A DNA stretch of 64,000 nt from Chloroflexota bacterium (lineage in GTDB: Bacteria; Chloroflexota; Anaerolineae; Anaerolineales; Anaerolineaceae). Location of the stretch: the NCBI GenBank assembly GCA_021779955.1, contig JAJXZS010000050.1:161227-225226 (forward strand), given 5' to 3'. The notes beneath the pieces are model-generated. The model did not search any database. It worked only from the letters and a program-made list of their open reading frames with translations, and was not told the DNA's origin. How positions within the stretch are numbered: position 1 is the first letter of the stretch; each line of letters starts with the position of its first letter. Position numbers and translations under genes: made by a program. Shown piece after piece: positions 43,900-52,068 of this stretch.

Positions 43900-44847
43900 A
43901 TGAGATTTTTGATTACCGGTGCAGCAGGCTTCCTTGGTTCGGCCCTCGCTAACAGATTTGCTGCTGAGGGCCATAGTGTCGTGGGCCTCGACGATTGTTC
44001 GACAGGCGACCCCTCAACTCTTTCCGAATCAGTCGATTTTATCCGCGGAGATGTGAATGACCGCCCCAAACTCTGGACGTTGCTCCAGGGGGTCGATTGC
44101 GTGTATCATCTGGCGGCCAGGGTGATCGTTCCCGAATCGGTTCTCTACCCGCGCGAATACAATCAGGTCAATGTAGGTGGCACAGTGACCTTGATGGAAG
44201 CCATGCGCGACGTTGGAGTGCACCGGGTTGTTCTGATCTCGTCCGGCGCAGTATACGGGAGCCAGGCCCTCCAGCCGGTGAAAGAGGATTTTGTACCCAA
44301 TCCACGCTCGCCCTATGCCGTATCGAAACTTTCTGCCGAGTATTACGTCAAAACCATCGGTTCGTTGTGGAATATCGAAACCGTTTGCCTGCGGGTATTC
44401 AACGCGTATGGGCCAGGTCAGCATCTTCCGCCAGTTCATTCTCCGGTCATTCCCAGTTTCCTGCATCAGGCCTGGGAAAATGGAACCATCGTCATTCACG
44501 GCAATGGAAATCAAACCCGCGATTTTGTATATCTCGACGATGTGGTCAACGCCATGCACGCAGCGGCTACTGCCCCTGGTATCGATCGATTGACCATCAA
44601 CGTGGGAGGAGGCGAAGAGACAAGCATGCGCGAATTGGCCCGCCTGGTGATTGAAGTCACTGGCGGCCACCCTGAAGTGATCTACAACCCCCGCAATGTG
44701 GGAGGGCTTTCGCGCTTGTGGGGCGATCTCACACTTGCCCGCGACGCGTTGGGTTACCAACCCAAAACCTCGTTGATGGATGGCTTACGCCTGACCATGG
44801 AATATGAGCTATTGCCCAAAGCGGTCGAGCCGAAAGAAGAACAATAA
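43900..44847 (+). CDS. NAD-dependent sugar-nucleotide epimerase
   Basis: 315 residues, extended SDR. Rossmann motif GAAGFLGSALA (about 7-17), DD at 32-33 for NAD, Ser and YAVSK catalytic site (Tyr near 142, Lys 146), and RVFNAYGPGQ block. UDP-glucose 4-epimerase/dTDP-glucose dehydratase-like. Substrate not decided. A TATAAT lies upstream near 43863 and no strong ribosome site is seen. A terminator follows the gene. Confidence 0.88.
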   Translation: MRFLITGAAGFLGSALANRFAAEGHSVVGLDDCSTGDPSTLSESVDFIRGDVNDRPKLWTLLQGVDCVYHLAARVIVPESVLYPREYNQVNVGGTVTLMEAMRDVGVHRVVLISSGAVYGSQALQPVKEDFVPNPRSPYAVSKLSAEYYVKTIGSLWNIETVCLRVFNAYGPGQHLPPVHSPVIPSFLHQAWENGTIVIHGNGNQTRDFVYLDDVVNAMHAAATAPGIDRLTINVGGGEETSMRELARLVIEVTGGHPEVIYNPRNVGGLSRLWGDLTLARDALGYQPKTSLMDGLRLTMEYELLPKAVEPKEEQ

Positions 44848-44871
44848 CCCTTTCATATTTACCGAAAACAG

Positions 44872-44900
44872 AATCCGGCAGACCTGCCGGATTTGCATTT
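44872..44900 (+). terminator. terminator of epimerase gene
   Basis: AATCCGGC / GCCGGATT with a 6-base loop, then a T-rich tail. Confidence 0.78.
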
Positions 44901-44903
44901 GTG

Positions 44904-44909
44904 TATAAT
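44904..44909 (+). promoter_or_regulatory. -10 box of MPG gene, leaderless-type
   Basis: Perfect TATAAT only six bases before the ATG at 44916; the -35 region overlaps the terminator and is not clear. Confidence 0.55.
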
Positions 44910-44915
44910 ACCCTT

Positions 44916-45515
44916 ATGATTTGTCTGCCCTGTGATTTCTACCTGGGGCCGGCCCCCGAAATCGCCAGGGCTTTATTGGGAATGCGCCTTGTTCGCATCA
45001 TCGACGGGACTCGTCTATCCGGACGAATACTCGAAACCGAGGCGTATAGTGGCGAGGAAGACGCGGCATGTCACGCACGTTTCGGGTTGACAAAACGAAA
45101 CGCCGTGATGTACGGACCGCCAGGACGCGCCTACATCTACTTTACTTACGGGATGCACTGGTGCCTGAATACGGTGACCGGCGCTGAAGGTTCTCCAGCA
45201 GCAGTGTTGGTCCGGGCCATTCTTCCGCTCGAGGGATTGGAGACGATCTCCGCGAATCGCAAGGGAGTCCCCGAACGAAATTGGACTGACGGGCCGGCGA
45301 AGCTGTGCAAAGCCCTCGAGATCGATGGCTCTCTCTACGCTGCAATTCTCTGTTCAGACGGATCGCCCCTGCGCATCGAACAGGATGCAGAGATTCCGGA
45401 TGAGAATATCGAAATCACGCCGCGAATCGGCATTCAATACGCCCCGGAGCCGTGGCTGAGCATGCCTTGGCGCTATCGCGTGATCCGCCTTAAAGGGCTA
45501 CAAAATGAGCATTGA
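44916..45515 (+). CDS. 3-methyladenine DNA glycosylase (MPG type)
   Basis: 199 residues. Removes alkylated purines from DNA. Core motif ETEAYSGEEDAACHA contains the catalytic Glu; YIYFTYGMHWCLNTV is the DNA-binding strand. The frame opens earlier with GTG, but the ATG at 44916 lies six bases after a perfect TATAAT, so I use it. The stop overlaps the E1 alpha gene start by 11 bases, so both are co-transcribed. Confidence 0.88.
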   Translation: MICLPCDFYLGPAPEIARALLGMRLVRIIDGTRLSGRILETEAYSGEEDAACHARFGLTKRNAVMYGPPGRAYIYFTYGMHWCLNTVTGAEGSPAAVLVRAILPLEGLETISANRKGVPERNWTDGPAKLCKALEIDGSLYAAILCSDGSPLRIEQDAEIPDENIEITPRIGIQYAPEPWLSMPWRYRVIRLKGLQNEH

Positions 45516-46410
45516 ACTGGATTGTTATCGTTCCATGCTGCGGATCCGCCGCTTCGAAGAAACCGTGCTCGATGAGTTCAAAAGAGGTGTCTTCAGCGGC
45601 ACCACGCATACCTCCATGGGACAGGAAGCCAATGCGGTGGGCGTTATCAGCCAGCTAAATGCCGATGACGTGATTGTAACCAACCATCGTTGCCACGGTC
45701 ATTACCTTGCTTACGGCGGTGACATGCGCGCGCTCTTTGCTGAGATGATGGGACGCTCCACCGGGGTTTGCGGCGGACGAGGTGGATCTCAGCATATTCA
45801 CTGGCGCAACCTTTATTCCAATGGGGTCCAGGGCGGCATTGCCCCCATTGCTGTAGGCATGGCGCTCGCGGAAAAACGCAAAGGCAACAGTACAATGGTG
45901 GTGGTCTTTATTGGTGATGGAACATTTGGCCAGGGCGTGCTTTATGAGGCGTTCAACATGGCAAGCCTTTGGTCCGCGCCGGTATTGTTCGTCGTGGAGC
46001 ACAACGGCATCGCGCAGACCACTCCAACCTCCCAGGCTCTCGCCGGGAGCATTCCTGCCCGTTTCGCGGCCTTTGACATCGAATCCGTCGAACTCGACAC
46101 TTCAGACGTGATCCCCATTAGCACTGCTGCGTCGAATCTGATCGCTTCCGTGCGTGACTGCCGGCGGCCCGCAGCGCTCATCCTCAACACGGCTCGCCTT
46201 GGGCCGCATTCAAAGGGAGACGACACACGCTCAGTGGAGACTCTTCAGGCATTGCGCGAGCAGCGTGATCCAATCAGCATCCTGGGCAACAGGTTGGAAC
46301 CAGGTGATGCAGATGCCATTACAGGCGAAGTCGTGACAGAAGTCAAATTGGCATTCGAGCAGGCCCTTGCCGATCCGTATCCACAGACACCCATGGAGGC
46401 CGCTCAATGA
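45505..46410 (+). CDS. TPP-dependent dehydrogenase E1 alpha
   Basis: 301 residues, somewhat shorter than the usual 320-370. Pyruvate/branched-chain E1 alpha family, with MRIRRFEETV start and the thiamine-diphosphate motif GDGTFGQGVLYEAFNMASLW ... EHNG. AAAGGG precedes the ATG. It forms a heterotetramer with the E1 beta encoded immediately downstream (overlapping by four bases). No dihydrolipoamide dehydrogenase gene is near. Substrate unknown. Confidence 0.88.
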   Translation: MSIELDCYRSMLRIRRFEETVLDEFKRGVFSGTTHTSMGQEANAVGVISQLNADDVIVTNHRCHGHYLAYGGDMRALFAEMMGRSTGVCGGRGGSQHIHWRNLYSNGVQGGIAPIAVGMALAEKRKGNSTMVVVFIGDGTFGQGVLYEAFNMASLWSAPVLFVVEHNGIAQTTPTSQALAGSIPARFAAFDIESVELDTSDVIPISTAASNLIASVRDCRRPAALILNTARLGPHSKGDDTRSVETLQALREQRDPISILGNRLEPGDADAITGEVVTEVKLAFEQALADPYPQTPMEAAQ

Positions 46411-47444
46411 CAACCGTTCTCGAGGCGTTGAATTGCGCTCTCCTTGCAGCCATGGATGCTGACGAGAACGTCATCCTGCTCGGTGAAGATATTCTGGATC
46501 CGTACGGTGGTGCGTTCAAAGTCACGCGCGGGTGCTCCGAAGCCCATCCCGATCGGGTCATCCTCACGCCCATTTCTGAGGCTGGACTCGCCGGGATTGC
46601 TTCAGGCATGGCTTTACGCGGACTGCGGCCTGTCCTCGAGATCATGTTTGGCGATTTCACAACGCTGCTGGCCGACCAGATTATCAATCACATGACCAAA
46701 TTCCGCTGGATGTATAACGACAGCGTCGATCTCCCACTCGTGATTCGCACTCCCATGGGTGGCAGGCGTGGGTATGGTCCCACTCATTCGCAATCGCTCG
46801 AAAAGCTTTATCTCGGCGTTCCGGGGCTGACGGTCCTGGCTCCTGTTTCATTGGCAATTCTGCCGGCAGGCAGGGATGGCCCCGGGCCACTTCTCCAGCA
46901 GGCGATATTAGGCACAAATTCGCCGGTGCTCTTCATCGAGAACAAACTTCAATATTTGCAGACTGTAAGCGGGCTTTCCGATTTATCCGAATTTGATGTT
47001 CGCGTAGAATTCAGCGCAGACGATACCGCTAAACTTTACCCGATCTATCGTTTGACGATAAAAGGCGCACCGGAACCGAAAATCACACTGGCAGCGTATG
47101 GTGCCATGGCGGATCTGACCCGTGAAGCTGTGATCCGGCTGGCGTATGAGAAAGAGATTTTTTCAGAGCTTGTGCTCCCAACCCGGCTTGCGCCGTTCAG
47201 ACTTGAGGGTATTCTGGACAGTGTAGGGCACACCGGAGCACTTCTGACGGTTGAGGAGGGCACCCGTACTCTGGGTTGGGGAGCAGAAGTGCTTGCCCGC
47301 GTTTCAGAGATCCCAGGCATTGGATTAAAGCGATCCGCCCGGATCGCCGCGCAAGATCTTCCGGTACCTGCTTCTCCTGTACTCGAAGCTTCTGTGCTTC
47401 CACAGGTGGATACGATCATCGAACAAGTCCAAAAAATGGTATAA
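46407..47444 (+). CDS. TPP-dependent dehydrogenase E1 beta
   Basis: 345 residues. Transketolase-type central domain (DENVILLGEDI start; GRRGYGPTHSQSLEKLY segment) plus C-terminal domain (VEEGTRTLGWGAEVLAR). Together with the upstream gene it would oxidatively decarboxylate a 2-oxoacid and load the acyl group on a lipoyl arm. Start overlaps the E1 alpha stop; GGAGG lies ten bases upstream. Followed seven bases later by the lipoyl-NeuD fusion. Confidence 0.9.
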   Translation: MTTVLEALNCALLAAMDADENVILLGEDILDPYGGAFKVTRGCSEAHPDRVILTPISEAGLAGIASGMALRGLRPVLEIMFGDFTTLLADQIINHMTKFRWMYNDSVDLPLVIRTPMGGRRGYGPTHSQSLEKLYLGVPGLTVLAPVSLAILPAGRDGPGPLLQQAILGTNSPVLFIENKLQYLQTVSGLSDLSEFDVRVEFSADDTAKLYPIYRLTIKGAPEPKITLAAYGAMADLTREAVIRLAYEKEIFSELVLPTRLAPFRLEGILDSVGHTGALLTVEEGTRTLGWGAEVLARVSEIPGIGLKRSARIAAQDLPVPASPVLEASVLPQVDTIIEQVQKMV

Positions 47445-47451
47445 AGAATCC

Positions 47452-48537
47452 ATGAATGAATTCATTCGAGTTCCAGTGCCGCTCCTGAATCCCAATGAAT
47501 ATGAGTCCAATGTGGCTCATCTCGCCGTCACTGAAGGTCAGATGGTGGAAAAGGGAGACTTGCTGGCGTCTTTCGAGACCACCAAGTCGACTTTCGATCT
47601 CGAAGCGGAAGTGAAAGGTTATGTGCGTGGTATCCGCTTTGTTGAAGGCTCCATCGCCAGGGCAGGCGACCTGTTCTGCTACATGGCCGGCGAGGCAGAA
47701 TCTCCGTTGCCGGACGAAATGCCTATCGCGAGAGCTGAACCTGCAACTGCCGTTGAATTGCCCGCCGGACTGCGTATCACCCAGCCGGCGCTCGAGCTGG
47801 CCCAGCGCACTGGCATCGACCTGGCAAAACTCCCCGTTGGCGTATTGATCACCGAAAAGAGCCTGCAGTTCCAAACCGAACCCTTGCAGGTGGATGGCAA
47901 TGAGACATCCCTGATCATTTACGGCGGAGGCGGCCACGCCAAATCGCTCATCGACCTCATCCGCGCTGAAGGCCTTTGGCAGATCGCTGGAATTGTGGAT
48001 GATCGCCTGTCTGCCGGTGATGACATTATGGGCGTGAGAGTGCTGGGGAATGGGACAATTTTGGGCATGCTCAGGCAGAGGGGTATCCAGTATGCGGTGA
48101 ATGCTGTGGGAGGCATTGGCGATATCACTCAACGCCTGGAGGTATTTGCCAGGCTCCTGAAAACAGGTTTTTCCATCCCAACGGTTGTCCATCCAAGGAG
48201 TTACGTGGAACCGAGTGCAACAGTCGAAGAAGGCTGCCAGATCTTTTATGACGCTTACGTCGGCAGCGAATCGAGAGTGGGCTTTGGTTGCATCGTCAAC
48301 ACAGGCGCGATTGTATCGCACGATTGCATCCTGCAGAGTTATGTCAACATTTCGCCTGGCGCCATTCTCGCAGGGACGGTTAGCATTGGCGAAAAGGTGC
48401 TCATTGGCATGGGGGTGACGATCAACCTCGGAGTGCATGTCGGCTCAAATGCCAGGGTGGGAAACAGCGCCGTAGTCAAGGCGGACGTTCCCGATGGCGC
48501 GAGAGTACACGCGGGAACTGTTTGGCCGCAAGCCTAG
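47452..48537 (+). CDS. lipoyl-domain protein fused to NeuD/PglD-type acyltransferase
   Basis: 361 residues. Residues 1-78 are a lipoyl/biotinyl domain, with the modifiable Lys45 in FETTKSTFDLEA. Residues about 105-137 (GLRITQPALELAQRTGIDLA...LPVG) look like a peripheral-subunit-binding segment. From about 153 there is a PglD/NeuD module: nucleotide-like IIYGGGGHAKSLIDLI, then a left-handed beta helix of hexapeptide repeats with His290 (VSHDC), the family's catalytic base. The normal E2 catalytic acyltransferase domain is absent. Thus it looks like an E2 whose acceptor is probably a sugar or amine. Function is inference; domains are seen. Confidence 0.82.
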   Translation: MNEFIRVPVPLLNPNEYESNVAHLAVTEGQMVEKGDLLASFETTKSTFDLEAEVKGYVRGIRFVEGSIARAGDLFCYMAGEAESPLPDEMPIARAEPATAVELPAGLRITQPALELAQRTGIDLAKLPVGVLITEKSLQFQTEPLQVDGNETSLIIYGGGGHAKSLIDLIRAEGLWQIAGIVDDRLSAGDDIMGVRVLGNGTILGMLRQRGIQYAVNAVGGIGDITQRLEVFARLLKTGFSIPTVVHPRSYVEPSATVEEGCQIFYDAYVGSESRVGFGCIVNTGAIVSHDCILQSYVNISPGAILAGTVSIGEKVLIGMGVTINLGVHVGSNARVGNSAVVKADVPDGARVHAGTVWPQA

Positions 48538-48567
48538 TTTTTGATACGATGATCGGGCAAGGGACGA

Positions 48568-49872
48568 ATGGCGAAAAAGCCCAGCTCAGTAACGACCACC
48601 AGCGACGGCAAGACTGTAAGAGAAGCAAGAGCCATCCTGCGTGGGAAAAGTAAAAAGGGGAAATTTGCCAGCCTGTTGCCGTTCCTCGGGCCGGCTTTCA
48701 TTGCCAGTGTGGCTTATATCGACCCGGGCAATTTCGCAACCAATATCGCAGGCGGAGCCCAGTTCGGCTACACGTTGCTGTGGGTGATCATCGCAAGCAA
48801 CCTGATGGCAATCCTTATCCAATCGCTTTCTGCCAAGCTCGGTATTGCCTCCGGGAAGAATCTGGCAGAACAATGCCGCGCTCATTTCAAACCCTGGTTC
48901 GTCAAGTTTCTCTGGGTACTTATGGAATTCGTGGCCATGGCGACGGATCTTGCCGAGTTTTTGGGCGCAGCCATCGGCTTCAATTTGCTCCTCGGCATTC
49001 CACTTTGGCTGGCAGGCATTCTCACAGGCATCACTACCTTTCTCATCCTTGGGTTCGAACGCAAAGGATTCCGCCCACTCGAAGCGGTTATTTCCGCGCT
49101 TGTTGGAGTGGTCGCCATAAGCTATGTCATCGAAACGATCCTGGACAAGCCAGACTGGGGCAACGTACTCTACCATGCGGCAGTACCCACATTCAATGGC
49201 CCCCAGAGCGTGCTCCTTGCAGCAGGCATATTAGGCGCGACGGTAATGCCGCATGCCATTTATCTGCACAGCGCTTTGATGCAAGGCAGAGTGGTGACGA
49301 AGAAGCCCAAGGAATTGCGCCGGCTCTTTCGATTCGAGCAGGTGGATATCCTCATTGCCATGGGAATGGCCAGCCTGATCAATGGCGCCATGCTCATTAT
49401 GGCTGCCTCGACCTTTTTTGTTCAAGGCATGACGAATGTGGGTACGATCGAGGAAGCCTTCAAGACTCTCCAACCCCTGCTTGGATCTGCCGCCCAATAT
49501 GTTTTCGCCATCTCGCTCCTGGCGTCCGGGCTTTCGAGTGCCTCGGTCGGCACGATGGCCGGGCAGATTATTATGGCAGGATTCCTGGAGCTGGAAATCC
49601 CCATTTGGGTTCGCCGACTGGTCACAATGATCCCCTCGATGCTGGTCATAGCTCTTGGCTTTGATCCGAGCCGCACCCTGGTGATCAGCCAGGTCGTATT
49701 GAGCTTTGGATTACCATTCGCTGTGATCCCATTGGTGCTGTTTACAAGCAATAAAAAGATAATGGGTGTGCTGGTCAACCGCAAGTTCACGACGCTCCTC
49801 GCCGGCGGCGTTGCCGGGATAATTCTGGTGTTGAACGTTTACCTTTTGTACACAACCTTTTTTGGAGGTTGA
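48568..49872 (+). CDS. mntH: NRAMP divalent metal transporter
   Basis: 434 residues, eleven hydrophobic segments. DPGNFATN at about 51-58 carries the metal-binding Asp and Asn, and MPHAIYLHSAL near 228-238 has the Met-Pro-His motif. Imports Mn2+ (or Fe2+) with protons. A charged N-terminal tail of about 35 residues precedes the first helix. AAGGGA precedes the ATG. No Mn riboswitch was seen upstream. Confidence 0.9.
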   Translation: MAKKPSSVTTTSDGKTVREARAILRGKSKKGKFASLLPFLGPAFIASVAYIDPGNFATNIAGGAQFGYTLLWVIIASNLMAILIQSLSAKLGIASGKNLAEQCRAHFKPWFVKFLWVLMEFVAMATDLAEFLGAAIGFNLLLGIPLWLAGILTGITTFLILGFERKGFRPLEAVISALVGVVAISYVIETILDKPDWGNVLYHAAVPTFNGPQSVLLAAGILGATVMPHAIYLHSALMQGRVVTKKPKELRRLFRFEQVDILIAMGMASLINGAMLIMAASTFFVQGMTNVGTIEEAFKTLQPLLGSAAQYVFAISLLASGLSSASVGTMAGQIIMAGFLELEIPIWVRRLVTMIPSMLVIALGFDPSRTLVISQVVLSFGLPFAVIPLVLFTSNKKIMGVLVNRKFTTLLAGGVAGIILVLNVYLLYTTFFGG

Positions 49873-49873
49873 A

Positions 49874-50776
49874 ATGTTCAAGGATTTGTTAGTTCCTCTG
49901 GATGGATCCACCCTGGCAGAAGCGGCAATTCCAATTGCCGTTGAGCTTAGTCACAAGCTGAAAGCCAGTGTCACTCTCCTGCATGTGATCGAGAAGAATG
50001 CGCCTCAGGAAATCCACGGTCAAAGACACTTGACTGATGAGGCTTCCGCCAAAACCTACCTCGAGAATATCGCAGCTACATGCTTCAAGTCGACTCAGAA
50101 GATCAATATTCATGTGCACACTGAGGAAGTCAGCCAGGTCGCTCGCAGCATTGTCGAGCATAGTGGAGAATTTGCCCCCGATCTCATTATTCTCTGCGCG
50201 CACGGTGAAGGCGGTCTCCACGATTTTGTCGTCGGCAGCATTCCTCAGCAGGTGATCGCAGAGGGCTCTATTCCGGTGCTCCTTTTACAGGCCAGGGAAG
50301 GTGACGAGAGCCGTAAAAGCCTGATCAAGTGCATCGTGGTGGCGCTCGATGGTGACCCTGTGCATGATGCCAGCCTGCATGTGGCAAGCGACCTGGCGCT
50401 CGCGATTGGCGCTCAGCTTCATCTCATCCGGGTTGTTCCCACGCTGGGTACCCTCAATGCAGAACACGCAGCCACCGGAACGCTATTGCCCGTTACCACA
50501 AATGCCATCCTCGACCTCACCGAGGATGAAGCTGTCAAATACCTGGATAATCAACTGGATTTTCTCAGGGAAAAGGGCCTCGAGGCCAGCGCTGAAGTGG
50601 AAAGAGGCGACCCTGCTCAAGAAGTAGTAAAATCAGCCACGAATCAGCATGCAGATATGATCGTTCTAGGAACGCATGGGAAAAAGGGGATGGGCGCTCT
50701 GTGGGCTGGCAGCGTGGCACCGATGATCGTTGCCCGTACTCAATTACCCATTTTGCTCATCCCGGTCCGGAGGTAA
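49874..50776 (+). CDS. universal stress protein, two UspA domains
   Basis: 300 residues with two tandem UspA domains. The first begins KDLLVPLDGSTLAEAAI, and the second ends in the ATP-binding GTHGKKGMGALWAGSVAPMI block. GGAGG lies five bases before the ATG at 49874, which overlaps no upstream coding, as the transporter ends at 49872. Probable coexpression with mntH. Confidence 0.88.
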   Translation: MFKDLLVPLDGSTLAEAAIPIAVELSHKLKASVTLLHVIEKNAPQEIHGQRHLTDEASAKTYLENIAATCFKSTQKINIHVHTEEVSQVARSIVEHSGEFAPDLIILCAHGEGGLHDFVVGSIPQQVIAEGSIPVLLLQAREGDESRKSLIKCIVVALDGDPVHDASLHVASDLALAIGAQLHLIRVVPTLGTLNAEHAATGTLLPVTTNAILDLTEDEAVKYLDNQLDFLREKGLEASAEVERGDPAQEVVKSATNQHADMIVLGTHGKKGMGALWAGSVAPMIVARTQLPILLIPVRR

Positions 50777-50779
50777 CTC

Positions 50780-51277
50780 ATGTTCAAGAAAACTACACCA
50801 TCTGCGCCCCCATCCATCAGTGCCCCGGTTGAGCGGGTGACCTCTGTTCTCGGCCCTGGCATCCTTTGGACTGGCAACCTGGGAGGCAAGGGCGGGATCC
50901 GCATCGAAGGTACTTTTGAAGGGGAAGTTAACATTCGCGGGTTGGTTGTGGTCGGTGAAACCGGTAAGGTCACCTGTCAGAACTTGCGGGCCAATACCGT
51001 TGTTGTTGCTGGATCGCTCAAAGGTAATGTCACAGCCGAAAAACTCGAGATTCGTGCGACAGGCAGAGTGTGGGGCGATGTGATTACTACGGCATTTTCT
51101 ACTGAAGAAGGCGCATTCCTGCGCGGGCAGGTGCGGATGGAAGAAAAAGTTGAGCTCGGGCCCGAGGAAGCGAAAAGTCCGGTGAAAGACGACCAGGGTG
51201 AGAATGCCCCGGCGCCCAATGTGGAGCCCGAAGATACGAATCCGGTAGAACCTGCAAAAGGAAAGAAAGTCGCCTGA
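50780..51277 (+). CDS. bactofilin
   Basis: 165 residues. Residues about 27-120 form a bactofilin (polymer-forming) domain with repeating short beta strands, for example GGIRIEGTFEGEVNIRGLVV followed by VGETGKVTCQNLRANTVVVA. The tail is acidic and disordered. Self-assembling cytoskeletal scaffold, shape or envelope related. GGAGG precedes the ATG. Confidence 0.88.
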   Translation: MFKKTTPSAPPSISAPVERVTSVLGPGILWTGNLGGKGGIRIEGTFEGEVNIRGLVVVGETGKVTCQNLRANTVVVAGSLKGNVTAEKLEIRATGRVWGDVITTAFSTEEGAFLRGQVRMEEKVELGPEEAKSPVKDDQGENAPAPNVEPEDTNPVEPAKGKKVA

Positions 51278-51295
51278 AAAGGCGGAGGGAGCAGC

Positions 51296-52045
51296 GTGGA
51301 TACAGCATTCTGGGTGGGTAATTTGAGCGAATGGCTTGGCGTTATTGCGGTCATGATGATTGCCGGCGTCAGCCCGCTCTTGAAAAAGATCAAGCCCATC
51401 GAGTTTCGCTTTCCCAGACGTGAAGCGACCTATGCGCTCTCGCTATTTGCTGTAATCTTCTTTTTTGCTTTTCAGTATTATTCAAGTGACATCTTTCGAT
51501 TTCTGAGGGAGTTTTCGGCAGCCTTTCCAGGCGGTGTGCTTGCAGAGCAGATGCTCCTGGCGGTCATCTGTCTCGTTCCTTTCATTCTGGCATTGATCCT
51601 TCGCGGTCAACCCATCTTGAGCGTAGGGTGGCAAAAAGAGAATCTGCGCGCGGGCTTGATCGTGGGTCTGATGGCGATTGTCGTCACAATTTTCTTGCGG
51701 GGAAAATTTCTTACATTGCTCAAAGGCGTCAGCCCGGCAGAAACCGGTTTGCTTCCCGTCTGGCTTATTCTCACCTTTGCAGAGGAAATGATCTTCCGCG
51801 GATATATCCAACTCAGGTTCGACTCATTCCTTGGAAAGAAGTGGGGGTGGTTGGCTGCCGCTGGTTTATTCATCCTCTGGCAACTTCCGGGCAAATTGTG
51901 GTCGATGCCGGCCGCCCAAATCTGGCAGCCGATCCTGGTAGCTTCGATTCAGGGCCTGATCTGCGGATGGATGATGAAGAAGACGGGCCATGTGCTTGCT
52001 CCTGCTCTTTACCGTGCTCTATCCGGCTGGCTCGCTCTAATCTAA
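51296..52045 (+). CDS. CPBP-family membrane protein
   Basis: 249 residues, about seven membrane segments. Motif 1 of CPBP glutamic proteases, EEMIFRGYIQ, is present. The second motif usually ends in His, but here the segment reads LFILWQLP. The third carries His (TGHVLAPALYR). So the active site is partly altered. Start GTG with GGAGGGAG upstream. Related to intramembrane CAAX-processing/immunity proteins; function undecided. Confidence 0.75.
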   Translation: MDTAFWVGNLSEWLGVIAVMMIAGVSPLLKKIKPIEFRFPRREATYALSLFAVIFFFAFQYYSSDIFRFLREFSAAFPGGVLAEQMLLAVICLVPFILALILRGQPILSVGWQKENLRAGLIVGLMAIVVTIFLRGKFLTLLKGVSPAETGLLPVWLILTFAEEMIFRGYIQLRFDSFLGKKWGWLAAAGLFILWQLPGKLWSMPAAQIWQPILVASIQGLICGWMMKKTGHVLAPALYRALSGWLALI

Positions 52046-52068
52046 CTTATTTTAATTGGAGTTTCCAC

